This document shows, one piece after another, positions 1 through 12,311 of a stretch of DNA of 64,000 nt. How positions within the stretch are numbered: the first letter of the stretch is position 1; each line of letters begins with the position of its first letter. This stretch comes from Adineta steineri (Eukaryota; Rotifera; Eurotatoria; Adinetida; Adinetidae). The stretch covers positions 9,206-73,205 of the forward strand of contig CAJNOI010000331.1 of the NCBI GenBank assembly GCA_905250115.1, in the 5' to 3' direction. The position numbers and the translations under genes were made by a program. The notes beneath the pieces were generated by a model. It ran no database searches, was not told the origin of the DNA, and worked only from the letters and a program-made list of their open reading frames with translations.

Positions 1-214
1 AAAAAAGTAACAGTACGACATTCACTTTTACTACACAACTTGAAGCACTTTTAATATAACATTGTTATCGGCTTTATCTATTAAATAATGGTGGAGAAAA
101 GTAAGAAGAAAAGAAATGTTTTGCTTCTGTAACACACAATATATAAAAATCCTTTGAAATAAAATATGTTTGTTGAGTTTTTTTAAGGTACTAATAAAGT
201 GATTATTAATTCTA

Positions 215-2650
215 ATGGCTATTGGTGAATCTTTGAATGAAAGACGACAGAATCTTCTTCCAAACGAAGTTTCAGATAACAAAGAAGATATTCAATTGAT
301 TTGGCTTGATGGGAATATGAATGATTCAGATGATGCTCTTCTCATTCAAACAATGTTAATTGAACTCAATTCAGCTACTCAGTTTTATTCTGACTTTGAC
401 CGATGTCTCGATTTAATCAAATCAATCAAAGATGAACAAATCTTTCTTATTGTTTCAGGTGCTTTTGCTCAACAATTACTTTTACAAAGCCATCATCATC
501 GATCTTTGATTGCCATATTTATTTTTTGTGCTGACGATCAGTATTATAAACCATTGAAGCAAGAATATAATAAAATTATTGGAATATTTACTAAGCAATA
601 TGATTTATTAGAATCAATTAAAGAAAAAATGAATCTAGTTGAAAAACAAACATTAACATTTACTCTTTTTGATCATAAACAAAAGTCATTAAAAGATTTA
701 TTACAGGAATCATCATCATTTCTATTACATCAAATGTTAATTTATGTTCTAAAACAAATGTCTCAAGATGAACAATCAAAAAAACAAATGCTCGATATGT
801 GCCGTGATTATTATAAGAATAATAAACACGAATTAAAGAAGATTGAAGAATTTGAAAATACTTATACTCGTGACAAAGCAATTGAATGGTATAACGATGA
901 ATGTTTTCTTTATAAACTATTAAATAAAGCACTTCGAACAGAAGATATTGAATTACTCTTTACTTTCCGATTCTTTATTATTGATTTATGTTCAGTTATT
1001 GAACGCGAAAATCATCTTTTGAAAAATGAAGGAACATTAACTTTGTATCGTGGAACACAAATTCCAAATGAAGAATTTGAAAAAATAAAAGAAAACATTG
1101 GTAAAACTATTTCAACAAATGGATTTTTATCAACATCAAGAAATATCGATGTGTCACTTCAGTTTATTCATAAAAATACTCAATCAAATGATTTTACATC
1201 GGTTTTATTTGAAATTAAAGCAAATCCTTTATTGACAACAGTGATTTTTGCTGATGTTAGAAATAAAAGTCGAATAGAAGGTGAAGAAGAAGTTCTGTTT
1301 AATCTCAATTCGCTCTTTAAAATTGTTTCTGTCTATTTTGATTCTACACTTAATGTATGGAAAGTAGAATTGAATGCAACTGATGAAGGTGCAGAAAAAG
1401 TTGAAGAATATCTTTCATTATCGAGACAAGAGATGGAAGAATACACACCACTTATTTATTTTGGCCGACTTCTCTTATATGAGTTGGACCAAGTAGATCG
1501 TGCAGAAAAATATTTTAATATGCTATTGGAATCACTTCCACATGATCATCCTGACATTGCAACTGTTTATAATAATATTGGATTAGTACATATGGAGAGA
1601 GGTGAATTGAATTTGGCATTGAAAAACTATGAGATAGCTTATGAGATGCGTCGAAAACAACTACCATCTAATCATCCTGACATTGCTGGTTCACTCAACA
1701 ATATTGGTATTATTTATAGAGCAAAAGGTGATCTTAATACAGCACTCGATTATATGCAACAGACTTTGACAATTGATGAAAGCGTACATCCAGGTAATAA
1801 TCTAGGAAAAGCAATAACAATCGAAAATATTGGGAGAGTATACATGGATAAAGAAGATTTGGATACGGCTCTTACTTATTTGTCTCGTGCTCTCGAGATG
1901 TATAAACATGTTCTCCCTGATCAACACTCTCAGACAGCATTATGTCTCGGTGGAATAGGATATGCTCATGAGAAGAAAGGTATTTTAGATATTGCTCTGG
2001 ATTATTATCAACAACAATTAAATATGGAAGAACAGTGTTTACCTTTCGAACATTCAAATCTTTCAATTCATCTCGGTTGGATCATTAATACTTATAAAAA
2101 GATGAATGAAATTGACAAAGCCTTAGACTTGTGTCAACAAAAACTTCTTATTCAAAAAACTAGATTGGGTGAAAATCATCCTCGTATTGCTCGAACATTA
2201 ATGATTATGACTGATTTGATTAAGGATGACAATCCAGACAAAGCACTAAAATACTATGAACAAGCTCTATCCGTATTGAAGAATTGCACACTCTCTGATT
2301 ATCAAGCTACTTCTGAATGTTTGACATCAATGGCTTATTTATATTCCAAGAATGATATGATAGAAGATGCATTACGATGTCAACTTAAAGCACTTGAACT
2401 CTTTCGTCAAACATTGTCTTCTGATCACACTTACATCGCAATAAGTTTAAGAAATCTTGGCTTATGTTATAAAAAAATGAATAACTTATCGGAAGCACAT
2501 CGTTATTTCAATGAGAGTCTTTCGATCTATCAAGCTAATTATGGACCAGAACATGAAATGGTGAAAAGAGGTGAAGCAGACATTGCCAGATTGAAAGAGA
2601 AACAATTGTCACTATCAGCTCATGAAGAAGAACAAAGAAAATTCAAGTAA
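215..2650 (+). CDS. ADP-ribosyltransferase fused to tetratricopeptide repeats (ART-TPR), single exon
   Basis: Uninterrupted 811-aa reading frame with a true ATG. Residues about 270-370 carry the R-S-ExE signature of arginine-type mono-ADP-ribosyltransferases: Arg279 in LYRG, the STS triplet at 306-308, and the ExE pair E357/E359 in an EGEEEVLF stretch. This family moves ADP-ribose from NAD+ onto protein side chains, usually arginine. From about residue 430 to 780 there are successive TPRs of the kinesin-light-chain type (recurring A-x-x-Y-x-N-I-G-x-x-Y and ALxYxxQALxI patterns), a likely protein-binding scaffold. No signal peptide is visible, so it is probably cytosolic. ART-TPR fusions are strongly expanded in bdelloid rotifers. 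The substrate is unknown. All three signature elements are present, so activity is plausible; the absence of introns fits a recently duplicated or retroposed family. Confidence 0.9.
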   Translation: MAIGESLNERRQNLLPNEVSDNKEDIQLIWLDGNMNDSDDALLIQTMLIELNSATQFYSDFDRCLDLIKSIKDEQIFLIVSGAFAQQLLLQSHHHRSLIAIFIFCADDQYYKPLKQEYNKIIGIFTKQYDLLESIKEKMNLVEKQTLTFTLFDHKQKSLKDLLQESSSFLLHQMLIYVLKQMSQDEQSKKQMLDMCRDYYKNNKHELKKIEEFENTYTRDKAIEWYNDECFLYKLLNKALRTEDIELLFTFRFFIIDLCSVIERENHLLKNEGTLTLYRGTQIPNEEFEKIKENIGKTISTNGFLSTSRNIDVSLQFIHKNTQSNDFTSVLFEIKANPLLTTVIFADVRNKSRIEGEEEVLFNLNSLFKIVSVYFDSTLNVWKVELNATDEGAEKVEEYLSLSRQEMEEYTPLIYFGRLLLYELDQVDRAEKYFNMLLESLPHDHPDIATVYNNIGLVHMERGELNLALKNYEIAYEMRRKQLPSNHPDIAGSLNNIGIIYRAKGDLNTALDYMQQTLTIDESVHPGNNLGKAITIENIGRVYMDKEDLDTALTYLSRALEMYKHVLPDQHSQTALCLGGIGYAHEKKGILDIALDYYQQQLNMEEQCLPFEHSNLSIHLGWIINTYKKMNEIDKALDLCQQKLLIQKTRLGENHPRIARTLMIMTDLIKDDNPDKALKYYEQALSVLKNCTLSDYQATSECLTSMAYLYSKNDMIEDALRCQLKALELFRQTLSSDHTYIAISLRNLGLCYKKMNNLSEAHRYFNESLSIYQANYGPEHEMVKRGEADIARLKEKQLSLSAHEEEQRKFK

Positions 2651-4004
2651 TAAGAAATAGTCTACAGGAGTTAACAGTAAAGCATGTTTAACTCAACGAT
2701 CAATGGTTTAGTTTTTCATCGATTTTGTTGTCTCTGTCAAAAGAATGAACAGTTCTATGTAAAACTTCTTGCGTTTGATCAATCTTATGCAAAATAAAAT
2801 AAGAAATAAACAAATAGAACCTTTTTGAAAGGAAAATAGTAGTAATAGTAGTAATACTAGTAAAAATGTACACATGGCTTTCTCTTCATGTTCGCAGATC
2901 AGCGAAGAGATGACAAATATGAAAATATATCTAAATAAAAGTATTATTCAGATGAAACAATATTGATGTAAAGAATAATTTTATATTTTCAATTTGTAAG
3001 TTGTTAAAAATTCTAAGAATTCTATCGTAAAAGAAAACTGTAGAGTCAAGATAAACATCTGCTAGTTTATTTTTAATAGTACTTATGGATTGTTGAAATT
3101 ATGAGAGTTGAATTGGAAGAGGCAAACAAATTTTATCGGCTTGCCGATTATGAAAATTTACATTACTGGATTAAGCTTACTAAAACATTAAAAAGACAAC
3201 GGTTGAAGGTATCAATCTTTTGAAGGTTATAATAAGAGAAAGATATGGAAATTTAAACGAGTGTACATTTGGTTTATGATCATTGAAGAACTTGTGAAAA
3301 GTTCAGAGTTTCTTATTACAATTAAAAATAACATATTTGAACAGTATTTGTGATTTATCTATTATATAAAAATTTACTCTTGTTTTATTCTCTCAAATAA
3401 GGCAAAATAGCAAGTTATATTTATATAGTTAGTGGTGTTTACACATATTTCTTAGATGAACATGACTTTGCATACATTTTGTATAGACGCATGGGGAGAT
3501 AAAAGACAAGAAAGGTGGAAAAAACCAAACGAAAAAGAAAAATACAACCAATAACTTGGGAAGGGAGTTGCATTGAAAAATAACTAAAGACGGAAGAGAA
3601 CGAAAGAGAGTATATATATGTATGCAAGCGTCTATCATCGACTGATTACATGTAATTAAGTAGTATATAAAAAGCTACCTATATACACATGTAGGTATTT
3701 TCTATTCATTAGGGAATATGAAGTTTTTTTGCAGTCTTACATTTACTTGGTGAGTATTATGCATGAAATATCTCCACTTCCTAGTTATTTTAGCTTGTTA
3801 ATTCTTCTTACTAATGAACTATACATAACACTATCATGTAACTTAATATTCTCTAATTAATTGACTATAGGTATTTGAGTGTAAAGAGTCACTTCCTAAA
3901 TAATATATTTATTTGTTTATTTTAGTATTTCAGTTTTTACACAGTTTCATGCTTTTTCTTCAGATTTGATTCATCTATTAGATCTTCAGTGTCAACAAAT
4001 ATTG
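2651..4004. other. intergenic region between the ART-TPR gene and the glutamate receptor gene
   Basis: AT-rich sequence without a convincing coding exon. It should hold the 3' end of the upstream gene and the promoter and 5' UTR of the receptor. A pyrimidine-rich tract ending in AG at 3961-3963 could be a cis- or trans-splice acceptor for the receptor mRNA. Confidence 0.5.
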
Positions 4005-6683
4005 ATGTCATCTTTGTGGAGCTTAAGATGGTTATGGATATATCTTTTCATTAGTCAATCTGTTGTATCAAATGTGAGAACGGCTTGGCCTGCATCCGAT
4101 TCCACTAATATACAATTATTGGGTATTTTTGGCAATGGATTGAATATGAATGATTCCACTCCAGGAACTCTTTGGTCTCGTGCAATGTTCAAGGCAGCAA
4201 TGTTACTTTCTCAGCAATATAATATAACAATTGATGGACAGTTCATTGGTTCACAGCTAGTAGCAAGTGAAGGTAAAGTAATGACTGCTTTTAGCAATTC
4301 ATGTCTACTAATATCAACTTCAAACATTGTTGGCATTGTCGGACCAACATTTTCTCGAGAATCTCACTTTATTGCACCTTTCACTGAACAACTTTCCATT
4401 CCTATGATATCCTATTCTTCAACAGATCCTGATCTATCGGATCGAGAAGCTTATTCTACTTTTTATCGAACGGTTCCATCAGATAATACAGCTGCATTAA
4501 CAATTGCTCAACTTTTCATGAAATTTAACTGGACATCATCGATAATTATCTATCAAAATGATGCATTTGGATCTGGTGGAGCAAAAGCAATAACTGATGC
4601 ATTCAATGACAACAATTTGACAATTACACAAATGATAATGTTTGATACTGTGACACATACTATTCGAGGTGATCTAAAGAATCTCTTACTTAGTAGTTCC
4701 ATTCGAAATGTTATATTGTGGGCTGAGACAAATCATGCATCTTTAATTCTACAAAGAGCAATTGATTGTGATGTACTTGGACCACATTTTACATGGATAT
4801 TAAGTTCAACTGTTCAATTAAATTCTTTTAGTCAAGTAGATAATGCAAAGTTAATTGGAATGTTAATTATAGAGCCAGTAGTTGGAAGTGCTGTTAATCA
4901 ACCAATAAATACAACATTACTAAATGCAGCATACGATATATGGCAACAATATGAACCTGATTCATTTCCTGGACCAGAAAATGTTAATGCTTATGCATTA
5001 TTTACGTTTGATGCAACTTGGTTATTGATCCGATCATTAGAACAACTTTGTTCAACAACTACTAATCGTCCTTCTCCATGTTTATCAATTGTGAATGATT
5101 CATTTTGTTTTAATCGACGATTGCTTAATTCCAGTTCATTATTTGACATAATTAATACTAATACATTTCTTGGTGTATCTGGACTTGTACAGTTTAGTAC
5201 TAATTCAACAGATCGAGTTAATGGTATTTATTATATTGTGAAAAACATTCAGAGTTTATCAAATGAGTTAAACTATGTTCCAGTATTGGTATGGTCTAGT
5301 CTCGATGCTTGGACATCACATTCACAAAAAAATACGATTGTATGGCCTGGACAGTCATTAGTAGCTCCCACAGGTTATGCATCAATTGCAGGTGTAACAT
5401 TAAGAATTGCTGTTATCGAAGGACCACCATTTACAATGACTAAAGAAGTAGCAGATGGAAATGGAACAATAACAAAAAAGTTAATTGGATATATACCTGA
5501 TCTTCTTGATATTTTACAAATGAAAATGGGATTTATTCCAAACATTACTTTGTTGTCATCAGATCACAGCTACAATGGATTAGTAGACGATATAGCAAAT
5601 AATGTTTATGATATAGTAGCAGGTGATGTGACAATTATTGCTGCACGAAGAGAAAAAGTTTCTTTTACTGATTCAATCTATGATAATTCGTTACGTGTCA
5701 TTATTCAAGATACAGCCTCTGCTAGTATAGATTTCTGGTTTTATCTAAGACCATTTTCACTGAAAGTTCGATTATGTATCTTAGGTACTATTATATTTTC
5801 TGCTCTATTGATGTATTTATTCGAAGGAAGAGACAATGCTAAATTAAAGGATAGATCAATCATTTCTGGAATTGTAATGAGTACATGGTATCCTCTCGGA
5901 ACGATCATGGGACCCGGTGCAGATTTTGAAGTGAACACAGGTGCTGGTCGATTATTAACTTTTAGTGTAATTTTTTTAAGTTTTGTCTTAGTAGCAACAT
6001 ATCAGGCAAGTTTAACCTCTAGTTTAACTCTTAAACAGACACAAAACATTATTTCTGGAATTGATGACATTAAAAATGGCAAAATACCATATGGTCGCAT
6101 TGGTATCGTTACTTATTCATCGATTGAAGCTTATTATTTACGAGAAATCTCCAATGGTATTCGAAATTTCTATCCATTAAGAACAAAAGAAGCAATATTT
6201 ACTAGTTTACTAAATAAAGTGATTGATGTAGCCATTATGGATGAGGGTGTTTTAGAATATGCAACTAATAGTATTTATTGTAATTTAACTTTAGTTGGCA
6301 CAGGTTTTGATCGTAGTGCATTTGGTCTTGTTTTTCAGAAAAATTGGATATATGAACAAGTTTTAGATGTGAACATATTATCATTAAGAGAATCAGGCAC
6401 ATTTGATGACTTGAAAAGTAAATGGTTTCAAGCAAATACTTGTTCTCATTCATCAGACACATCTAATGAATTGTCAATTGAAGTAATGGGTGGTTTATTT
6501 GTGACATTTGCAGCCATGTGTGGTCTGTCAATACTATTCTTCATATGGTTAATATTGTCTCCTATAAGACGTCATCTGTGGCAAATAGTCCTAGAACATC
6601 TTTGTGGAGTACGTCCATCGACCAGAACACCTTCTGTTATTCCACTCAACGAACTGCGTCCTTCTAATGCTACAGATGCATAA
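4005..6683 (+). CDS. ionotropic glutamate receptor-like ligand-gated ion channel
   Basis: Single-exon 892-aa frame. I start at the first true ATG (4005); the frame opens earlier, but only with a TTG codon at 3966. A hydrophobic signal peptide covers residues 1-25. Residues about 35-430 form an ANF-receptor type amino-terminal domain. The bilobed ligand-binding domain contains the conserved glutamate-binding Arg548 and the acidic residue Asp746, at the position that is Glu in AMPA and Asp in NMDA receptors. A transmembrane helix at about 575-600 is followed by a re-entrant pore loop (GTIMGPGAD, residues 632-640), a second helix ending in a divergent gate motif (TYQASLTSSL where animal receptors have SYTANLAAF), and a last helix near residue 830. 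All parts of a eukaryotic-type subunit are present. It probably sits in the plasma membrane. The pore loop is atypical. Confidence 0.9.
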   Translation: MSSLWSLRWLWIYLFISQSVVSNVRTAWPASDSTNIQLLGIFGNGLNMNDSTPGTLWSRAMFKAAMLLSQQYNITIDGQFIGSQLVASEGKVMTAFSNSCLLISTSNIVGIVGPTFSRESHFIAPFTEQLSIPMISYSSTDPDLSDREAYSTFYRTVPSDNTAALTIAQLFMKFNWTSSIIIYQNDAFGSGGAKAITDAFNDNNLTITQMIMFDTVTHTIRGDLKNLLLSSSIRNVILWAETNHASLILQRAIDCDVLGPHFTWILSSTVQLNSFSQVDNAKLIGMLIIEPVVGSAVNQPINTTLLNAAYDIWQQYEPDSFPGPENVNAYALFTFDATWLLIRSLEQLCSTTTNRPSPCLSIVNDSFCFNRRLLNSSSLFDIINTNTFLGVSGLVQFSTNSTDRVNGIYYIVKNIQSLSNELNYVPVLVWSSLDAWTSHSQKNTIVWPGQSLVAPTGYASIAGVTLRIAVIEGPPFTMTKEVADGNGTITKKLIGYIPDLLDILQMKMGFIPNITLLSSDHSYNGLVDDIANNVYDIVAGDVTIIAARREKVSFTDSIYDNSLRVIIQDTASASIDFWFYLRPFSLKVRLCILGTIIFSALLMYLFEGRDNAKLKDRSIISGIVMSTWYPLGTIMGPGADFEVNTGAGRLLTFSVIFLSFVLVATYQASLTSSLTLKQTQNIISGIDDIKNGKIPYGRIGIVTYSSIEAYYLREISNGIRNFYPLRTKEAIFTSLLNKVIDVAIMDEGVLEYATNSIYCNLTLVGTGFDRSAFGLVFQKNWIYEQVLDVNILSLRESGTFDDLKSKWFQANTCSHSSDTSNELSIEVMGGLFVTFAAMCGLSILFFIWLILSPIRRHLWQIVLEHLCGVRPSTRTPSVIPLNELRPSNATDA

Positions 6684-9600
6684 GAACAAAGCTGCTTTTA
6701 TCTTCCAAAAAAACTGTGGAATTGTAGTTTTATTGATGATTGATTTTAAAATATATATTTACATACATGTTCTTTTATCTTTTCTTCTTCTTTTTGTTCT
6801 ATATTATCATTTGTTCTTTCCGTTCATTTTTTTCATATGGTTATGATTATTGTCCAACAATAAACAGAGCTCATAGTAACAGTTTTAAGAAGGATAACAG
6901 TTTTAGCATATATTCTAATTATTATTATGGTTGATAGAAAAATGAAAGTGATGAAAAATTTTGATGTCTTATAGAGTGAGTTCACTGTTTTCCATAGAGA
7001 CGACACTTACTTATTTCCTTATTGGAAGTGAAATTGTTCATAATTTAGTCTCATCAGTCGCAATAGAAAACAATATTGAAATGAAAAATAAATAACCGAA
7101 ATGGTACAAGCATCAACTCCTTTTCATTTTAGTTTTGTTAGACAACTATTCAATCGATAAAATATATAGAAATTTGTATTGATTGAGACTAACCCAAGTC
7201 AAAAATAAAATAATCAATTAGAATTTGATTTATGTGTTTATTACCCTTGATAAAAATGAGAGAAAAGCATGATTTTGATTGAAAAATAAATAAATGATTA
7301 TGATGAAATGTTGAATATGTCATTACACTGGAATTATAATATTGATGATAAAGAATCAGCATTATTATGCGATGTTGTCGTTGTTGATTCTATGGTCTAT
7401 TAGAAATAAGTGGTAATTGTTTTATTGAATATGAGCAAAGAGTGTAAAAATTGAGAAGTTTTAATCTGCTGATGAGGATGAATGTGTGTATGAGGGCAAT
7501 CTACACTGTCCATCTAGAATGATTGATACATTATATAAAACTTTTAATAGTTTTCTGTGTTATAGTTTCACAAATAATTTTCTTATCTTAATTATGCTTG
7601 AATCTTCTACAATACAACCACTAGACCAGATATTCTAGGAAAAATTCAGACTCATTAATTGAATTAATGAAAATATCATAACTATTCACATCTATAAAAC
7701 TGCAAAATTCTTATATATATATACTCTTTGAAAAATAAAACTACATGTATAATTTAGTAATAACATTTACAGTATAAAGAATTAAACATGTTACACAAAA
7801 CAATTTAGTAATAATCTGAAATGCTCAAACATTAAAGGATGCTATTCTGATCTGTTAGGCACATCAAGAAATTCTTAAATAATTGTCTAAATCGGTTACA
7901 CAGTCTCAGGATTCGAACAATTGATAAATATGTTTGTTGCACGGATAATCGAGAATGTACAGCTACAATTCATTTGTAAACCGTCTAATAGATTAATCAG
8001 ATATTTAGTATGTTTATATTTTTTGTCACATATTACGGAATATCCAACAATCAGCTATAGAAATTTAACAAAAATAAAAGAAACTACTGTAAATTAAATT
8101 ACATTACTATATGCACATTCACATCAGGTACCAGATCCTTTCTGTACCACACGATTGAATATTTTTGAAATCTCGATTACTTCTATATTAAACGAATCAC
8201 TGTATACGTTCATTCATAAAACAATGCTGTACAGTTTTCTAACATACAACACAATCTCATTAAATTATTTATTAATTGCGTAAATAAGGATGTTTTCAAC
8301 TTTAATTTATTCTCATTTTATAATAAAATATTTTCATTGAAATTAAATAGCAAAGCTAACTACCATATTAATTGGTTGCAGATGAATGATTTTCATACCA
8401 ATATAAATCAGGAAATTGCTAAGACCCTATCATTTAGTCACATAATGACATGCAAATATTCACTATTTTATTTAAATGTTTTGTTATCATACAAATCAGA
8501 ATTTTATCATTAATATGTACTACTAAAATATGATAATAACACAGGTGATACGTAAAGAGCTAATTTATCTACGTATGTTTTGCATTGTCGAGCTTTGATA
8601 AATTCAAAACTAAATTTTTTTTGAAATAGTTAAAATAAACTGAGATGCTGGGACCGACATCTATCTATTCAGTTAGGTTCATAATTTATTTATATAATAC
8701 TGAAATATATTTTTGTATATATGCTGAATAATTATGATTCCTATATTTGACTTATTCATTAAATTTCGTTCTGCTTAAATTTTTCGAATATAAGTAACTA
8801 TGTACATTTATTCAAAGAAACAATATTTGTGATAGTTAGATATATTCTACAGACATTTCTTGTTGTTGCAAACTTATATACATTAGTTTCCATGGTAATA
8901 AATATTACATCAATCTGTAGAATACTTTCTAAACTATAATCAATAATATATCAATTAGAAAATTGTTGAGTATTCGATGTTTTCTTTTTGATATTGCTAT
9001 ATATATATATATTCAAAAATAGCATTAATTTTTTCGGGAAAAACAGTTTTTATCAAAGAAAGAAACATTCAGTTAATGATAATAGAACAAGAGAATTGCT
9101 CTCATTCAAATATTCGAGATAATTTGTGATGTATTCTACGGTATCCTTGAATGAAGTTTTGAATTCTAACGAGCAATTATATTTTCTAGACTATATTTGA
9201 TATGATAAATAAGAACGATTTTTCAGCAATTAATATCATTTTAACGAGGTTCGCATTTCGTACAAATTAATCATCGACATACATGATTACTGAAATTTCG
9301 GATGTTGATATCATTCTACAATTAGTTTGACTATATTATTATCATGATTATTTTATTTCATCTTACGAGAGAATCTTCCGAGGTGATCAGAGTTTAGCAA
9401 GCACCTTTAGATGATAAGTAGACTTCACATCTCACCAAAGATTGACATAAGATCATGAAATTGAAAAGCAAAATTCAATGGATAACTTTTTATAATAAAT
9501 ATTATTTTTTGTGTTTAACAAAAAAAAAACAAATAGAAGCCATTATTCGACACTTTTTAGCTAATTGAATATAGTCAATAAGAGATAGAAAAGATAAATA

Positions 9601-9970
9601 TGCACATATTGTACTTGGACAAATTGTAAACACATACACATATATGTAATAAGAGAAACTAAGGAAGAAAAAGAAAAAACGAAGAAGAAGACGAAAGCAA
9701 AGGCACTATATGAAAGAGCAAAATAAATGGACTTAAGCTCAATATGAAACATTGACAAACGGAACAAAAAACCAAAAAAAGTGAAATAATAAGAGATTTT
9801 TTGATTATTATTTTACAATCAAAAAGAAAAGAGGAGTACAAAAACAAAACGAGTATTCTTCTATTGAGATCAATTTATAATCGAAATATTTGTTCTTATG
9901 TTAAATGGAAAGAAAAAAAAAGAGATATAGTATCATAAGTATGATATATCTGAAAGTGTTTTTTTTGAAA
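6684..9970. other. gene-poor AT-rich region
   Basis: About 3.3 kb between the convergent 3' ends of the receptor (+) and SPTLC2 (-). I see only stop-rich AT sequence, short TA runs near 8998 and A-rich stretches near 9520. No coding exon, RNA gene or inverted repeat stood out. Confidence 0.5.
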
Positions 9971-12311
9971 TTACAAGTCTTTCAATCGTTGAGGTTTGTG
10001 TCGTGTTGAATACCGTAATGATATGTCGGTGCCAACTTCGTCAATTGCTTCCAATGCCTATAATACATATGAAGTTATGATAATTAGAAGATAGAGTATA
10101 AAGTACATACCGCATCAAGCATTTGACGTGTATGTGCGGCTGATAAACAAAAACGAACACGAGCTTCTAATAATTTTGTTGCTGGAAATCCAACAGTCAC
10201 AACGGCAATACCACGACGTAACATTTCACGATTAAAACGAGTAACTCGAGCTGGCATATAAAGTAACATTGGAACTACGGGTGAATATTTATTACCATAA
10301 ATAATAAAACCCATATCGACTAGTTTTCGTCGAAAATAACGTGCATTATCTGCTAATTGATTAATACGTTTTTGTCCTAGAATATTATATTTGATTTAAT
10401 GAATATATTTATTTGATATTATTCTTACCTTCTGGACCCTTCAGAAGTTGAAGCGAAGATATAATTTGTTGAACAATAGGTGCTGACATACTTGATGCAT
10501 AGGTATGCGCATGAGAATTTACACGAATATGATCGATGAGAGACTAAAATTTATAATACATAATGTTATGTATTATTCAATATAAAGACAAAAAACTCGT
10601 CTACCTTTTTTCCTGCAATATAACCACCTGCTGATCCAAAACTTTTTGTAAATGTTCCCATAAGAATATCAACATCATTCGAATTGACATTAAAATAATC
10701 TACAATACCTCGACCACTTTTACCCATTGCACCAATTGAATGTGCTTCATCCATATATAAATATGCTTTATATTTCTTTTTAAGTTCAATCAATTGTGGT
10801 AAACGACAAATTGATCCTTCCATACTGAACAGAATATTCATAAAATATGAAAATTTTCTTTCTTAAATTATACTAACCTATATACACCTTCAACAACAAT
10901 TATGATTTTTTTCCATGGTCGATTTGTTCGTGAATGACCATGAACAATAGCAGCACGTAATTTTTTTTCCAAATCATTCATATCTATTTATTTTGAATTT
11001 TTATTTTTTAGTATAAACAAACAAAAATATCATTTACCATTATGTTCAAATGTTTGATAACAAGCACCCGATAGACGCATACCTAATATAAGCGATATAT
11101 GATTCATTTCATCACTTAAAATTAAATCGCCCTATTTGAAAATAATATAAGTTTTATTTATATAATTTTGCATTTATATTACTTTTGATGCAATCACTGG
11201 TATATTCAATGCATTTGTTGCAAAACCCTGAATAAAAAAAATAGGAGAGTAATCTCTTTTATATTTCTATAAAAAAATATTAACAAACCATGCCAAAGGC
11301 AATACAACTTTCGACACCAAGAAATTCAGCTACAAGTTGTTCAAGTTCAATATGATAACGTTGAGTACCTATCAGTTAAATAAAATAAGGGGGTTATTTA
11401 TGTCATCCATATGTTGAGTCAATATAACTCTTAAAACGACTAATCACATAAATAGAAACAATCATACGTATTCTCAAAAAATATGAGAACAGTCATAGAG
11501 TAAAATTCGCTGAAAGAAGAAAAGAAAAAGTACAAATTCCGTTAACAAAGTATTGCACTTGATTTAAACAAACAAACATATTACTCACCGATTTCCGATC
11601 GGGTACTACAGTTTGCAATAGCATATGATTTAAGTCCATTAATCGTATCTATAGCACATGGACCAGTTTTTTCAGCAAAACCCAAATAATTATATGAACC
11701 CAAATTAATAGCACTAACTGTTTTGCCTGTATATCTTAAAACATTAATATTATCAATAAAAGAAAATCTGTTATATAAGCATAAACTTACCTATATGTCC
11801 AATTATAATCATCGGATATCCGTTCTGTTAATTCAAATTGAGGACCTGGTACACTTGCAATTGGACGATTAAATATATCTCGAACACGAGTATACATATT
11901 TCGTGTATAAAAAGATTCATAACTTTGATAAAGTGGAACAAATCCCTTGAAAAGAATTATTGAATTATAAATGAGAAAAAAAAGTGTAATTCAATTTAAC
12001 AAACCAGTGATGCATTAGGATCTACAGCACCACGTTTTTTTTCAATTTTTGATTGTCGTAAAAAATCTCGTAACCAACCAAATAAACATAAAATAGCATA
12101 ACTAATATAAGTTAAAACAGCTGCATATAAAGGTGTTTCTTCAAATTCTTCACATTGAAGATCATCTTCATCAATAGATTTTGATTTATTATTATTATCG
12201 TAATTTATTTCTACATTTTTATTAACCTCAAAAATAGAAAAATCGAATACTAATATATACAATCGAATAGAAGTATTATATAGTTACCATTCTAAAATTA
12301 GTACTTTTCAT
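9971..12311 (-). CDS. SPTLC2: serine palmitoyltransferase subunit 2 (long-chain base subunit)
   Basis: Catalytic subunit of ER serine palmitoyltransferase, which condenses L-serine with palmitoyl-CoA in the first step of sphingolipid synthesis. Twelve exons on the minus strand, in coding order: 12288-12311, 12005-12226, 11791-11945, 11589-11734, 11289-11368, 11183-11227, 11038-11131, 10878-10983, 10605-10824, 10429-10543, 10111-10376, 9971-10057. They sum to 1560 nt (519 aa; vertebrate SPTLC2 is about 560). The N-terminal membrane segment follows an EEFEETP motif. The aminotransferase fold shows [10 protein letters not shown], the DEAHS motif and the PLP-binding Lys351 in [13 protein letters not shown]. 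The C-terminus has MGFIIYGN...SPVV and RFCLSAAHT, as in SPTLC2. The catalytic lysine separates it from the inactive SPTLC1 partner. Nothing looks broken; introns are about 45-220 bp. Confidence 0.96.

Noticed and set aside
3966..4004. In-frame N-terminal extension of the glutamate receptor
   Set aside because: It begins with TTG, not ATG, and overlaps a likely splice acceptor. The first ATG at 4005 begins directly with a good signal peptide.
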